The notes below the pieces were generated by a model. The model did not search any database. It saw only the letters and a list, made by a program, of their open reading frames with translations, and was not told the origin of the DNA. Below are positions 1-8,283 of a DNA stretch of 64,000 bases, piece after piece. The stretch spans positions 123,313-187,312 of the forward strand of contig NZ_VSSS01000033.1 of NCBI RefSeq assembly GCF_008123425.1, read 5' to 3'. The stretch's first letter is position 1. Every line of letters starts with the position of its first letter. The stretch comes from Bradyrhizobium rifense (GTDB lineage Bacteria > Pseudomonadota > Alphaproteobacteria > Rhizobiales > Xanthobacteraceae). The position numbers were made by a program, and so were the translations under genes.

Positions 1-537
1 CGCGCGCTGAAATCGCTCGCCGATCATGGCGCCATCATCGAGCGCATCGAGATGGCCGAATTCCACGACATCGGCCCGATGAACGCCAAGGGCGGCTTTG
101 CGGCGTCCGAAAGCTATGCCTGGCATCGCTATCTCATCACGTCCAAGGGCGACGTCTACGATCCCCGCGTTTCCGTGCGCATCATGCGCGGCGAGGCGCA
201 GAGTGCGGCCGACTACATCGATCTCCTCAACGAGCGCCGCTCGCTGATCGCCCGCGTCAACGCGCGCATCGCGCCCTACGACGCGCTGGTGCTGCCGACC
301 ACCGCCAACACGCCGCCGAAGATTTCAGATCTCGCCGACGACAAGGCGTTTACCGCGCAAAACATGCGCGCACTGCGCAATTGCACCCTGATCAACATGA
401 TCGACGGCTGCGCCATCTCGCTGCCGGCACATCGCGAGGGCGATGTTCCCGTCGGCCTGATGCTTGCAGGCGCGGGTGGATCTGACCGCCGTATCTTTGA
501 ACTTGCTGCCGGCATGGAGGCCGTCATTCGTGTTTGA
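1..537 (+). CDS. Amidase signature family protein, C-terminal part (5' end outside window)
   Basis: The frame is open from the first base and ends with TGA at 535-537, giving the last 178 residues of a longer protein. The tail matches the end of amidase-signature (GatA-like) enzymes: the segment around ALVLPTTANTPPKI and the late stretch DVPVGLMLAG followed by a phenylalanine-containing helix are typical of that family's C-terminus. The catalytic Ser-Ser-Lys triad would lie upstream and cannot be checked, so the substrate is unknown. The stop overlaps the start of the DUF2848 gene by 8 bases, so the two are probably translated together. It could be any amide hydrolase of this family. Confidence 0.85.
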   Translation, partial: RALKSLADHGAIIERIEMAEFHDIGPMNAKGGFAASESYAWHRYLITSKGDVYDPRVSVRIMRGEAQSAADYIDLLNERRSLIARVNARIAPYDALVLPTTANTPPKISDLADDKAFTAQNMRALRNCTLINMIDGCAISLPAHREGDVPVGLMLAGAGGSDRRIFELAAGMEAVIRV

Positions 538-1216
538 CCTGACTTTCACCGTCGACGCCCAGGACACCACCACGCCGCTGACGCTGGCGATCGACCGGAT
601 GGTCATCGCCGGCTGGACCGGCCGCGACGCGATCGCGCGCGACAAGCACATCGACGAGCTCGAGGCCATGGGCATCGCCCGGCCGGCCTCGACGCCGATC
701 TACTACCGCGCCTCGGCGCGCCGACTGACCCAGGAAGACAGCATCGAATGCTGTGGCGGCGATTCCTCCGGCGAGGTCGAGTTCGTGCTGATCGGCTGGC
801 AGGGCCGCATCTTCGTCGGCTGCGGCTCCGACCATACCGACCGCAAGGTCGAGGCCTATAACGTCACCGTGTCCAAGCAAATGTGCGACAAGCCGATCGC
901 CTCCACGCTGTGGGAGCTCGAGGACGTCATCGGCCATTGGGACAAGATGATTTTGCGCTCCTACGCCACCATCAAGGGCGAGCGCGTGCTCTACCAGGAA
1001 GGCACGTTGGACGCGATGCTGCCGGTCAACGACCTCATCGCGCGCGGCTTCGAGGACGGAAAGTTCCCCGACGGTTGCGCCATGTTCGGCGGCACGTTTG
1101 CGGCCAAGGGCGGCATCCGGCCGGCGGATCGCTTCGATTTCGAGCTTGAGGATCCCGTGCTGAAGCGGACGATCAGGCACGGGTATGACGTGGTGACGCT
1201 GCCGGTGAGGGGCTAA
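530..1216 (+). CDS. DUF2848 family protein
   Basis: A 228-residue protein. I chose the GTG at 530 because a GGAGG at 516-520 lies 9 bases upstream and because upstream in-frame codons lie inside the amidase gene. The sequence resembles DUF2848 proteins, which are often found beside amidase genes and may share a fold with fumarylacetoacetate hydrolases. The C-terminal stretch around GGIRPADRFDFELEDPVL looks like the end of that fold (inference). No signal peptide or membrane segment is visible. The 8-base overlap with the amidase suggests a coupled pathway step, perhaps handling the acid released by the amidase. The reaction is not known. Confidence 0.8.
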   Translation: MFDLTFTVDAQDTTTPLTLAIDRMVIAGWTGRDAIARDKHIDELEAMGIARPASTPIYYRASARRLTQEDSIECCGGDSSGEVEFVLIGWQGRIFVGCGSDHTDRKVEAYNVTVSKQMCDKPIASTLWELEDVIGHWDKMILRSYATIKGERVLYQEGTLDAMLPVNDLIARGFEDGKFPDGCAMFGGTFAAKGGIRPADRFDFELEDPVLKRTIRHGYDVVTLPVRG

Positions 1217-1227
1217 GTCCGTCCCCA

Positions 1228-1319
1228 CCCGTCATTGCGAGCGTAGCGAAGCAATCCAGAATCTTTCCGCGGCGGCAGTCTGGATTGCTTCGTCGCAAGG
1301 GCTCCTCGCAATGACGGGG
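1228..1319. repeat. Long palindromic intergenic repeat (REP/BIME-like)
   Basis: Two arms face each other: 1228-1260 (GTCATTGCGAGCGTAGCGAA then GCAATCCAGA) and 1279-1319 (TCTGGATTGCTTCG then a region ending GCAATGACGGGG). The transcript could fold into a long hairpin. This element type is common between genes in Bradyrhizobium genomes. It sits between the DUF2848 and 2OG oxygenase genes and may act as a terminator or mRNA-end structure. Confidence 0.8.
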
Positions 1320-1374
1320 AGAGAGTCGGAAATCGGGTGGCGGAGCGCGGGCCGGTCTTGCGAAGGTCGTCGCC

Positions 1375-2121
1375 ATGACAGCAACAGCACGCAAATCGCT
1401 CTCTCAGTCGCCCGCAGACCCCGCCACCCGCGTCGACGCCCTCGACTGGTCCCAAATCACCGCCGAGCTCGACTCCCAGGGCTGCGCCGTCCTCAAGGGC
1501 CTGCTCACGCCGGACCAATGCCACGCCGTCTCCGCCCTCTATCCCGACGACGCGCACTTCCGCAGCCGCGTCGTCATGGGCCGCCATGGCTTTGGCCGCG
1601 GCGAGTACAAATATTTCTCCTACCCGCTGCCCGATCTCATCGCGCAGTTGCGGCCGGCGCTTTATGCGCATCTCCAGGGCGTCGCCAATCGCTGGAACGA
1701 GGCGATGGGGATCGACATCCGCTATCCCGCAGCGCATGCCACGTTCCTCAAGCGCTGCCACGACGCCGGGCAGGCGCGGCCGACGCCGCTGCTGCTGCAA
1801 TATGAGGCCGGCGACTTCAACTGCCTGCACCAGGACCTCTATGGCGAGCACGTGTTTCCGCTTCAGGTCGCGATCCTCCTGTCCGAGCCCGGCCGCGATT
1901 TCAGTGGCGGCGAGTTCGTGCTGACCGAGCAGCGCCCGCGCATGCAGTCCCGCGCCGAAGTGGTGCCACTCGCGCAGGGCGACGCGGTCGCCTTTGCGGT
2001 GCATCATCGTCCGGTGCAGGGGACACGCGGCACGTATCGCGTTAATCTGCGTCATGGCGTCAGCCGTATCAGGTCCGGCCAACGCCACACCGTGGGTGTG
2101 ATCTTTCATGATGCCAAATGA
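1375..2121 (+). CDS. 2-oxoglutarate/Fe(II)-dependent dioxygenase
   Basis: A 248-residue predicted non-heme iron dioxygenase. The metal triad is visible as His152 and Asp154 in NCLHQDLYGE, with a likely distal His227 in NLRHGVSR; a nearby arginine would bind 2-oxoglutarate. The protein is soluble and has no leader. The next gene, alkB, starts immediately after its stop codon, so the two dioxygenases are probably co-translated. The substrate cannot be read from sequence; the alkB partner makes a nucleic-acid or repair-linked protein substrate possible (inference). Similar proteins are often annotated simply as 2OG-Fe(II) oxygenase. Confidence 0.85.
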   Translation: MTATARKSLSQSPADPATRVDALDWSQITAELDSQGCAVLKGLLTPDQCHAVSALYPDDAHFRSRVVMGRHGFGRGEYKYFSYPLPDLIAQLRPALYAHLQGVANRWNEAMGIDIRYPAAHATFLKRCHDAGQARPTPLLLQYEAGDFNCLHQDLYGEHVFPLQVAILLSEPGRDFSGGEFVLTEQRPRMQSRAEVVPLAQGDAVAFAVHHRPVQGTRGTYRVNLRHGVSRIRSGQRHTVGVIFHDAK

Positions 2122-2784
2122 GTGGGACGATTGACGGCTGATTTGTTCGACAGCGTTGCCGAGGCGCAGCCGTCGCGCGAGGAGATCGCCGACGGCGCCG
2201 TTCTGCTGCGCGGTTTCGTCAAGCCGATCGAGCGCGAGCTGATCGAAGCCGTGCGCGTCATCGTGGCGCAGTCGCCGTTCCGCCGCATGACCACTCCCGG
2301 CGGTCATCTGATGTCGGTGGCCATGACCAATTGCGGCGAGCGCGGCTGGATCACCGATCACACCGGTTATCGCTATGATCCGATCGACCCGCGAACCGAG
2401 GCGCCATGGCCGGCGCTGCCGCCGCTGCTCCGTGATCTGGCCCGTCACGCGGCGGAGCAGGGCGGCTTCCAGAACTTTGCGCCCGATGCGTGCCTCGTCA
2501 ACCGCTACGAGCCCGGCACGCGGCTGTCGCTGCATCAGGACAAGGACGAGCTGGATTATTCGGCGCCGATCGTCTCGGTCTCGCTCGGCCTGCCCGCGAC
2601 CTTCCTTTTCGGCGGCCTCGCGCGCGCAGACAAGCCGCGGCGCTACCGGCTCGTCCATGGCGACGTCGTGGTCTGGGGCGGACCGTCGCGGCTTGCCTAT
2701 CACGGCGTGGCGCCACTCGCCGAGGGCGAGCACGCGCTGCTCGGCCGGAAGCGGATCAACTTGACCTTCCGTCGGACGCGCTGA
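2122..2784 (+). CDS. alkB: AlkB, DNA/RNA alkylation-repair dioxygenase
   Basis: A 220-residue protein close in length and sequence to E. coli AlkB, which removes 1-methyladenine and 3-methylcytosine by oxidative demethylation. Diagnostic segments are all present: MSVAMTNCG, NRYEPGTRLSLHQDKDE (iron ligands His138 and Asp140), VWGGPSRLAYHG (third ligand His194) and the 2-oxoglutarate-binding RINLTFR (Arg211, Arg217). The GTG at 2122 directly follows the upstream stop codon; a TTG at 2131 is an alternative start. No ada or other repair gene is adjacent, so control is probably through the upstream dioxygenase gene. Confidence 0.95.
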   Translation: MGRLTADLFDSVAEAQPSREEIADGAVLLRGFVKPIERELIEAVRVIVAQSPFRRMTTPGGHLMSVAMTNCGERGWITDHTGYRYDPIDPRTEAPWPALPPLLRDLARHAAEQGGFQNFAPDACLVNRYEPGTRLSLHQDKDELDYSAPIVSVSLGLPATFLFGGLARADKPRRYRLVHGDVVVWGGPSRLAYHGVAPLAEGEHALLGRKRINLTFRRTR

Positions 2785-2787
2785 GGT

Positions 2788-4413
2788 CTAAGGCTTCGGC
2801 GGGTGAATGAACGCCCACGGGCTGACTTCGGAGTCCCGCGTCACCTCGACCGAAATCAGATACGGCCCGCTGTGGCTAAGCGCCTTCTCCATCGCTGCCT
2901 TGAACTGATCTGGCGCGGTGACGCGTGCGGGCGCGACGCCGAAGGATTCCGCGAGCTTGACGAAGTCCGGATTGACCAGATCCGATGCCACCACGCGGCC
3001 ATCAAAGCGTTCGCGCTGGTCGCGGCGGACATTGCCATAGGCGTTGTTGTTGAACACCAGCGTCACCACGCCGATGTTGAACTGCACGGCGGTGGCAAGC
3101 TCCTGCACGCCGAACATAAAGCCGCCGTCACCGGTGATCGCCACCACCGGCTTGTCCGGGTTCGCGACCTTGGCGCCGAGCGCGGTCGGGAAGCCCGAGC
3201 CGAGCGTGCCCTGATAGCCCGAGGTGATGAAGGTACGTGGCTCGTAGATCGGAAAGCCGTACCAGGAGGCGAAGCCGAACTGCGACAGCTCATCAGTGAC
3301 GATCGCATTCGCCGGCAGCACCTCGCGCAGGATGTTGAGATACGCCATCTGCGGCTGGATGCGCTGGATCTCCTGCTGCGCGATCGCGGTCGCCTCGCGG
3401 ATCGCGGCGCGGCGGCCGGCGGTCTTGCTGTAGCCGGCCTTGCTGACGGCAGCAGTGAGATCGGCCGTCGCGGCCTTCGCATCGGCCACGATCGCGGTGT
3501 CGGAGATGAAGCGCCGCATCTCGACGGGGTCGATGTCGATGCGGATGCTCTTCAACCCGTCGGGGCGATAAGGCCAGCGCGACATGGTCGGCAGCTCGAG
3601 CCGCGAGCCGATGCCGATCATCAGATCGGTCTTCGGCCAAAGCTTGTAGGCGGCGGCCATGGTGAGCCCAAGCTCATGCGCATTGGAGACGATGCCGCGG
3701 CCGCTGCGGAAGGCGACCACGGGCGCATCGATCATCTCGGCGAGCTCGAGGATTTCGTCGCGCGCGTCGATCGCACCGCTGCCGACGAAGATCATCGGCG
3801 CCTTGCTGCCTTTGATCAGCGCTGCCGCCTGCTTGATCATGTCAGAATCGGGCAGCGGCGCGGGCAGGGGCTCCAGCACCTGCGCGGCGGCGGTGTCCGC
3901 GCGCTGGGTAAAAATGTCCCAGGGCATCTCGACCGACGCGGGACCGCGGCGGCCGGACGTCATTTCCTGGAAGGCGCGCGCGACCGTGGTCGGCGCGTTG
4001 CCGGGATGTTCGATGCGGTCGGCCCACTTCACATAGGTACGCAGCGTCGCGAGCTGGTCCGGCATCTCGTGCAGATGGCCGCGGCCCTTGCCTAAAAACT
4101 GCGTCGGGACCTGGCCGGTGACGCACAGCACCGGCTCGTTGCAGCCATAGGCGGTGAGCAGCGCCGCGCTGGCGTTGAGCACGCCGGGGCCGGGCACCAC
4201 ACTGAACACGCCGGGCTTGCCGCTGGAGCGTGCATAGCCGAACGCCATGTAGCCGCAGGCCTGCTCGTGCCGCGCGCCGATCACCTTGAGCTGGGCCTGG
4301 TGGAAGGCGTCGAACAGGCCATAGACCTGCGCGCCGGGCAGGCCGAACACGGTGTCGACGCCATGGGCGACGAGCCCGCTTACGATCGCTTCGCCGCCGG
4401 TGAGGGTGGTCAT
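2788..4413 (-). CDS. Thiamine-diphosphate-dependent enzyme of the acetolactate synthase/2-oxoacid decarboxylase superfamily
   Basis: A 541-residue enzyme starting at the ATG complementary to 4411-4413; the open frame upstream lacks family similarity. The N-terminal domain holds the cofactor-activating glutamate in GARHEQACGYMA. The C-terminal TPP-binding motif runs from GDGGFMFG to NNNAYGN. The fold matches the acetolactate synthase, benzoylformate decarboxylase and oxalyl-CoA decarboxylase superfamily. It is the last gene of the hpa-type operon, 25 bases after the FAH-family gene. In that setting it might decarboxylate an aryl 2-oxoacid feeding homoprotocatechuate, or act on a product of the pathway; this is inference. 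It is not obviously the biosynthetic IlvB. Confidence 0.85.
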   Translation of the reverse strand: MTTLTGGEAIVSGLVAHGVDTVFGLPGAQVYGLFDAFHQAQLKVIGARHEQACGYMAFGYARSSGKPGVFSVVPGPGVLNASAALLTAYGCNEPVLCVTGQVPTQFLGKGRGHLHEMPDQLATLRTYVKWADRIEHPGNAPTTVARAFQEMTSGRRGPASVEMPWDIFTQRADTAAAQVLEPLPAPLPDSDMIKQAAALIKGSKAPMIFVGSGAIDARDEILELAEMIDAPVVAFRSGRGIVSNAHELGLTMAAAYKLWPKTDLMIGIGSRLELPTMSRWPYRPDGLKSIRIDIDPVEMRRFISDTAIVADAKAATADLTAAVSKAGYSKTAGRRAAIREATAIAQQEIQRIQPQMAYLNILREVLPANAIVTDELSQFGFASWYGFPIYEPRTFITSGYQGTLGSGFPTALGAKVANPDKPVVAITGDGGFMFGVQELATAVQFNIGVVTLVFNNNAYGNVRRDQRERFDGRVVASDLVNPDFVKLAESFGVAPARVTAPDQFKAAMEKALSHSGPYLISVEVTRDSEVSPWAFIHPPKP

Positions 4414-4438
4414 TGCATCATTCCATTCGTGTTGTTGG

Positions 4439-5308
4439 TCAGGCTTCGTCGACGACGCCGTTGCGTAAGGATCCGATGCCCTCGGCCGCGACCTCAATGA
4501 CGTCACCGGGCTTCAGATAGCGCGGCGGATCGAACCGCGCACCGGCGCCGGTCGGCGTGCCCGTGACGATGATGTCGCCGGGGACCAGCGTCGCGAAGGT
4601 CGAGATATAGCTGATGAGATAGCGGAACGGAAACATCAGCCGGCTGGTACGGTCGTCCTGCCGCAGCTCGCCGTTGACATGCGTGGTCAGACGGATGTCG
4701 GCGATCTGTGCTTCCCTCATGTAGGGCACAAGCCAGGGCCCGAGGCTGCCGCTGGAATCGAAGTTCTTGCCCTGCGTGACGTTGAATTTTGCGTGACGCA
4801 GCCAGTCGCGCACCGAGCCTTCGTTGCAGAGCGTCAGCGCGGCGATGTGGTCGAGCGCGGCACTTTTCGCGATGTGCCGCCCGGGCTTGCCGATCACCAG
4901 CACGATCTCGCCCTCATAGTCGAGCTGCTCCGACGCGCGCGGGCGCACCAGCGGCGTGTCGTGGCCGACGAAGGAACGGGGCGAGCGCATGAACATGCTC
5001 GGATATTTCGGCGCGTCCTGGCCGTCCTTGTACTCGGCGTTGCGATCAGGGTAGTTGACGCCGATGCAGATGATCTTTTCCGGCGCCGGCACTGGCGGCA
5101 GCCATGTGATCTCGCTGAGCGCGTGAACTGGCGTGCGGCCCGCGGCCTCTTCGGCGAGGCTCACGAGCTTTCCGGCTGCGATGACTTCGCGCAGCGTCGG
5201 ATAGTCTTTTGCGTAGCGCGCGGAGAGATCGACGATGCCGCCCTCCAGGACGGCGCCATAGCGGGTTTCACCCTTGACTGAGTAGGTGGCGAGGCGAGGG
5301 AGCTTCAT
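4439..5308 (-). CDS. Fumarylacetoacetate hydrolase family protein, probable HpaG-type decarboxylase/isomerase
   Basis: A 289-residue FAH-fold protein. The divalent-metal region is visible as QLDYEGEIVLVIG, and the family ending VPGDIIVTGTPTG plus LKPGDVIEV is intact. In the homoprotocatechuate pathway, HpaG decarboxylates 5-oxopent-3-ene-1,2,5-tricarboxylate and isomerises the product. E. coli HpaG is a double-length fusion; this one is a single unit. It lies three bases downstream of hpaD and upstream of the TPP enzyme on the same strand. Role is assigned from the operon; ureidoglycolate lyase or acylpyruvase activity is a possible alternative for the fold. Confidence 0.85.
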   Translation of the reverse strand: MKLPRLATYSVKGETRYGAVLEGGIVDLSARYAKDYPTLREVIAAGKLVSLAEEAAGRTPVHALSEITWLPPVPAPEKIICIGVNYPDRNAEYKDGQDAPKYPSMFMRSPRSFVGHDTPLVRPRASEQLDYEGEIVLVIGKPGRHIAKSAALDHIAALTLCNEGSVRDWLRHAKFNVTQGKNFDSSGSLGPWLVPYMREAQIADIRLTTHVNGELRQDDRTSRLMFPFRYLISYISTFATLVPGDIIVTGTPTGAGARFDPPRYLKPGDVIEVAAEGIGSLRNGVVDEA

Positions 5309-5311
5309 GAC

Positions 5312-6295
5312 TTAATCCGCCACCAGCACGTCGGCCACGAACTTTGGTTCACGCACGGCCTGGCCTGAGAACGGCGAGCCCTGCTCGAACCATGAGCGCG
5401 GCGCCGGCGCGCCCCACAATGTCTGGCGGCGCGGATCGCGCAGCGACCAGCGCAGCGGCTCGTGGTCGTGATCCCCAGTGAAATAATCGCTGGTGTAGAG
5501 CTCGAGGCGGTGTCCATCGGGATCGCGCACGTAGAGGAAGAACGCGTTCGAGATGCCGTGGCGGCCGGGGCCGCGCTCGATGTTTTTCACGAAGCCTGCG
5601 GAGGCCATGACGTCGCAGAGATGGATGATGTTCATCGCGGTCGGGGTCCAGTAGGCAAAGTGATGCAGCCGCGGGCCCTTGCCATTGGTGATCGCAAAAT
5701 CGTGGACGTTACCCTTGCGATGCATCCATGCCGCCGCAATGCGCCCATTCGGTCCGTCTTCCTCCGCATATTCGGTGAGACGGAAGCCCAGCCGCGCATA
5801 GAACTCCACCGTGTCCTGCACCTCGGCGGCGAAGACGTTGAAATGATCGAGCCGCTGCGGATGACAGCCCTTGTAGAGATCGAAACGACGCAGCAGATGC
5901 GGTCGCCGGTCCATCGACGCATAGAGCTCGATCTGGAAGCCGAAGGGATCGGTGAATTGCAGCGTGCGGCCCTGGAAGGGCTGATCGGCGAAGGCGTAAC
6001 CAAGACCGTTCTCGGAAAGAAACTTGGCCGCCTTGTCGAGGTCTCCGTCATTGCCGACCTTGAAGCCGAGCCGGGCGCAGGCCGCCGCGGCTGCCTTGCG
6101 TAGCACCAGCGAGTGATGCTGATGCTCCTCCGCCGCGCGCAGGTAAACGAACTTGTCGTCGGCGTCCTCGACATGCAGGCCGACGATGGTCTCATAGAAC
6201 GCGCGGCTCAGCTTCAGATCGGTCACGTCGAGCACGACGTGGCTGGAGCGGATGATGTTGAACGGCGGCTCGAAGATGTGTTGCGGTACGGGCAT
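5312..6295 (-). CDS. hpaD: 3,4-dihydroxyphenylacetate 2,3-dioxygenase (VOC-type extradiol dioxygenase)
   Basis: A 327-residue two-domain vicinal-oxygen-chelate enzyme. It cleaves the ring of homoprotocatechuate next to the hydroxyls. The metal ligands expected for this type I extradiol class are visible in the second domain: His in RLDHFNVF, His in PRLHHFAYW and Glu in HRLELYTSDY. The C-terminal extension with GDHDHEPLRWSLRDPRRQ is characteristic of the Arthrobacter/Brevibacterium-type enzyme rather than of the LigB-type HpaD of E. coli. The metal may be Fe(II) or Mn(II). It lies between hpaE and the FAH-family gene in one operon. Confidence 0.92.
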   Translation of the reverse strand: MPVPQHIFEPPFNIIRSSHVVLDVTDLKLSRAFYETIVGLHVEDADDKFVYLRAAEEHQHHSLVLRKAAAAACARLGFKVGNDGDLDKAAKFLSENGLGYAFADQPFQGRTLQFTDPFGFQIELYASMDRRPHLLRRFDLYKGCHPQRLDHFNVFAAEVQDTVEFYARLGFRLTEYAEEDGPNGRIAAAWMHRKGNVHDFAITNGKGPRLHHFAYWTPTAMNIIHLCDVMASAGFVKNIERGPGRHGISNAFFLYVRDPDGHRLELYTSDYFTGDHDHEPLRWSLRDPRRQTLWGAPAPRSWFEQGSPFSGQAVREPKFVADVLVAD

Positions 6296-6321
6296 TGCAT
6301 TTCCCCTCGGAACGACGAGCG

Positions 6322-7860
6322 TCAGATTCCCAGTTTTTGAATCTTGTGCGTGCCCCGCGCCAGCGAGACGTGCTTGGTTTCCATGTAGAAATCGAACGAG
6401 TAATCGCCGCCGTCACGGCCGATGCCGCTCGCCTTCATGCCGCCGAACGGGGTTGGCAGATGGCGGACATTCTCCGAGTTCAGCCAGATCATGCCGGCCT
6501 CCAGCGCATCGGCGACGCGCAAGGCGCGGCCAACGTCGTTGGTCCAGACATAGCCGGTGAGGCCATAGCGGATGTCGTTGGCTATCTCGATCGCCTCGGC
6601 CTCGTCCTTGAAGGGCAGCACGGTGAGGAAAGGGCCGAACACCTCTTCCTGCGCCACGCGCATTTTGCCGCTCGCGCCGGTCACCAGCGTGGGCTCGACA
6701 TAATGTCCGCCGCCGGGGCCGTCATAAGCTTTGCCACCGACCGCGATCGTGGCGCCGTCCTGGCGCGCGACGTCGAAATAGGAGCAGACCTTTGCCAGAT
6801 GCCGCTCGTGGATCAACGGCCCGATCTCGGTGGCGGGATCGAGGGGATGACCAACCTTCAGCGCCTTCACGCGCGCGGTCAGCTTCTCGATGAACTTGTC
6901 CGAGATGCTCTGCTGGATCAGCAGGCGGCTGGAGGACGTGCAGCGCTCGCCATTGAGCGAGTAGATCATGAACACCACCGCATCGAGCGCACGGTCGAGA
7001 TCGGCGTCGTCGAACACGATCACGGGGTTCTTGCCGCCGAGCTCGAAATGCACGCGCTTCAAGGTCCGCGCGCCCTGAACCATGATCGCCGATCCTGTCG
7101 CACTCTCGCCGACGAAGCCGATTGCCTTGATCGCGGGATGTTCGGTCAGCGCCTTGCCGGCCTCTTCGCCAAATCCGTGCACGGTGTTGAGCACGCCGTC
7201 GGGCACGCCGGCTTCCTTGACGAGCTTTGCAAGAATGGCGGCCGTCACCGGTGACCATTCGGCGGGCTTGTGCACGACCGTGCAGCCGGCCGCCAGAGCA
7301 GGGGCGATCTTCCAGGTCGACAGCATGAACGGCGTGTTCCACGGCGTGATCACACCGACGGGGCCGATCGGCACGCGAGTCGAGATATTCCAGTGCTCGT
7401 CGCTCGGCGTATTCTGCCCATCGCGCGCCTCGGCGCATTTGTCGGCGAAGAACCGGAAGTTTTCCGCGGCGCGGATCGCAGCCTTGGCCATGAAGCGATA
7501 GGCTTGCCCGGTGTCGATGCATTCGAGCACGGCGATGTCTTCGGCATTGTCCTCGATGGCGTCGGCGACGCGATGCAGCAGCTTCTTCCGCATCGCTGGT
7601 CCCATGTCGCGCCACGACTTGAAGGCGAGCGCAGCGGCCGTCGCCGCGGCGTCGATATCCTCCGCATTGCCGCGAGCAACGCTCGCGAGCGTCGCGCCAT
7701 CGACCGGCGACTTCGTCTCAAACCTCTCGCCGGAGATCGACGGGACGATCTTGCCGTCGATCATGTGACCGATGCCGTCCGCCTGCAGCTTCTTCAGCAG
7801 CGGTGCTGCGCGGTCGCGGTTGGCCTGGAAGACATCGGCTTTCGGCGTGGGCTTATCCAT
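6322..7860 (-). CDS. hpaE: 5-carboxymethyl-2-hydroxymuconate semialdehyde dehydrogenase
   Basis: A 512-residue NAD-dependent aldehyde dehydrogenase. Family marks include the segment GVITPWNTPFMLSTWKIAPA, the general-base glutamate in HFELGGKNP and the nucleophilic cysteine in NGERCTSSSRL. The C-terminus TPFGGMKASGIGRDGGDYSFDF is typical of the HpaE/HpcC branch. It oxidises the ring-cleavage semialdehyde to the dicarboxylate. Its start overlaps the 3' end of hpaF by 8 bases, indicating translational coupling. The operon position fixes the specific call, since aldehyde dehydrogenases are hard to separate on sequence alone. Confidence 0.92.
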   Translation of the reverse strand: MDKPTPKADVFQANRDRAAPLLKKLQADGIGHMIDGKIVPSISGERFETKSPVDGATLASVARGNAEDIDAAATAAALAFKSWRDMGPAMRKKLLHRVADAIEDNAEDIAVLECIDTGQAYRFMAKAAIRAAENFRFFADKCAEARDGQNTPSDEHWNISTRVPIGPVGVITPWNTPFMLSTWKIAPALAAGCTVVHKPAEWSPVTAAILAKLVKEAGVPDGVLNTVHGFGEEAGKALTEHPAIKAIGFVGESATGSAIMVQGARTLKRVHFELGGKNPVIVFDDADLDRALDAVVFMIYSLNGERCTSSSRLLIQQSISDKFIEKLTARVKALKVGHPLDPATEIGPLIHERHLAKVCSYFDVARQDGATIAVGGKAYDGPGGGHYVEPTLVTGASGKMRVAQEEVFGPFLTVLPFKDEAEAIEIANDIRYGLTGYVWTNDVGRALRVADALEAGMIWLNSENVRHLPTPFGGMKASGIGRDGGDYSFDFYMETKHVSLARGTHKIQKLGI

Positions 7861-8251
7861 GGGCGGCCACCACTTTCAATGCGTCGTGGATGTTGTTGCG
7901 CTTCCAGCTGGTGTCCTTGTCGTTGATCTGCATGTCGAAGGACAACGCGAACTTGCTGCCAGCGAAGACGGGATCGAGATGTTTTGACAGCGCCTGAAAG
8001 ACATGCTCGCCGGCCTTCTGCCGCGTGGCGAGATCGCGGCCCTCGCCAATGCGCAGCACCATGTCGAGGAAACCGTAATCGCGCTCGGCATCGGCGATCG
8101 CGTAGTGCTCGCAGCGGATGGCACGAACGCGGATGCCGCCAAGCGGGAAGATGCCGGTTTCGACGGCGGCCTTGCGCACGATCTCGCAGACGGCGCCGAT
8201 GTCGAGACGGCTGTCGAGATTGGCCGAATATTCGATCGTGAAATGCGGCAT
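7853..8251 (-). CDS. hpaF: 5-carboxymethyl-2-hydroxymuconate delta-isomerase
   Basis: A 132-residue member of the tautomerase superfamily. The sequence opens MPHFTIEYSAN, so removal of the initiator methionine exposes the catalytic N-terminal proline that CHMI enzymes use. The conserved tract RIGEGRD and the closing WKRNNIHD also fit this family. It isomerises 5-carboxymethyl-2-hydroxymuconate between hpaE and hpaG steps. It overlaps hpaE by 8 bases and follows hpaH by 32 bases on the same strand. Confidence 0.92.
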   Translation of the reverse strand: MPHFTIEYSANLDSRLDIGAVCEIVRKAAVETGIFPLGGIRVRAIRCEHYAIADAERDYGFLDMVLRIGEGRDLATRQKAGEHVFQALSKHLDPVFAGSKFALSFDMQINDKDTSWKRNNIHDALKVVAAHG

Positions 8252-8283
8252 GGCGGTTTCACTCCCTGTGTCGTCTCATTGTT

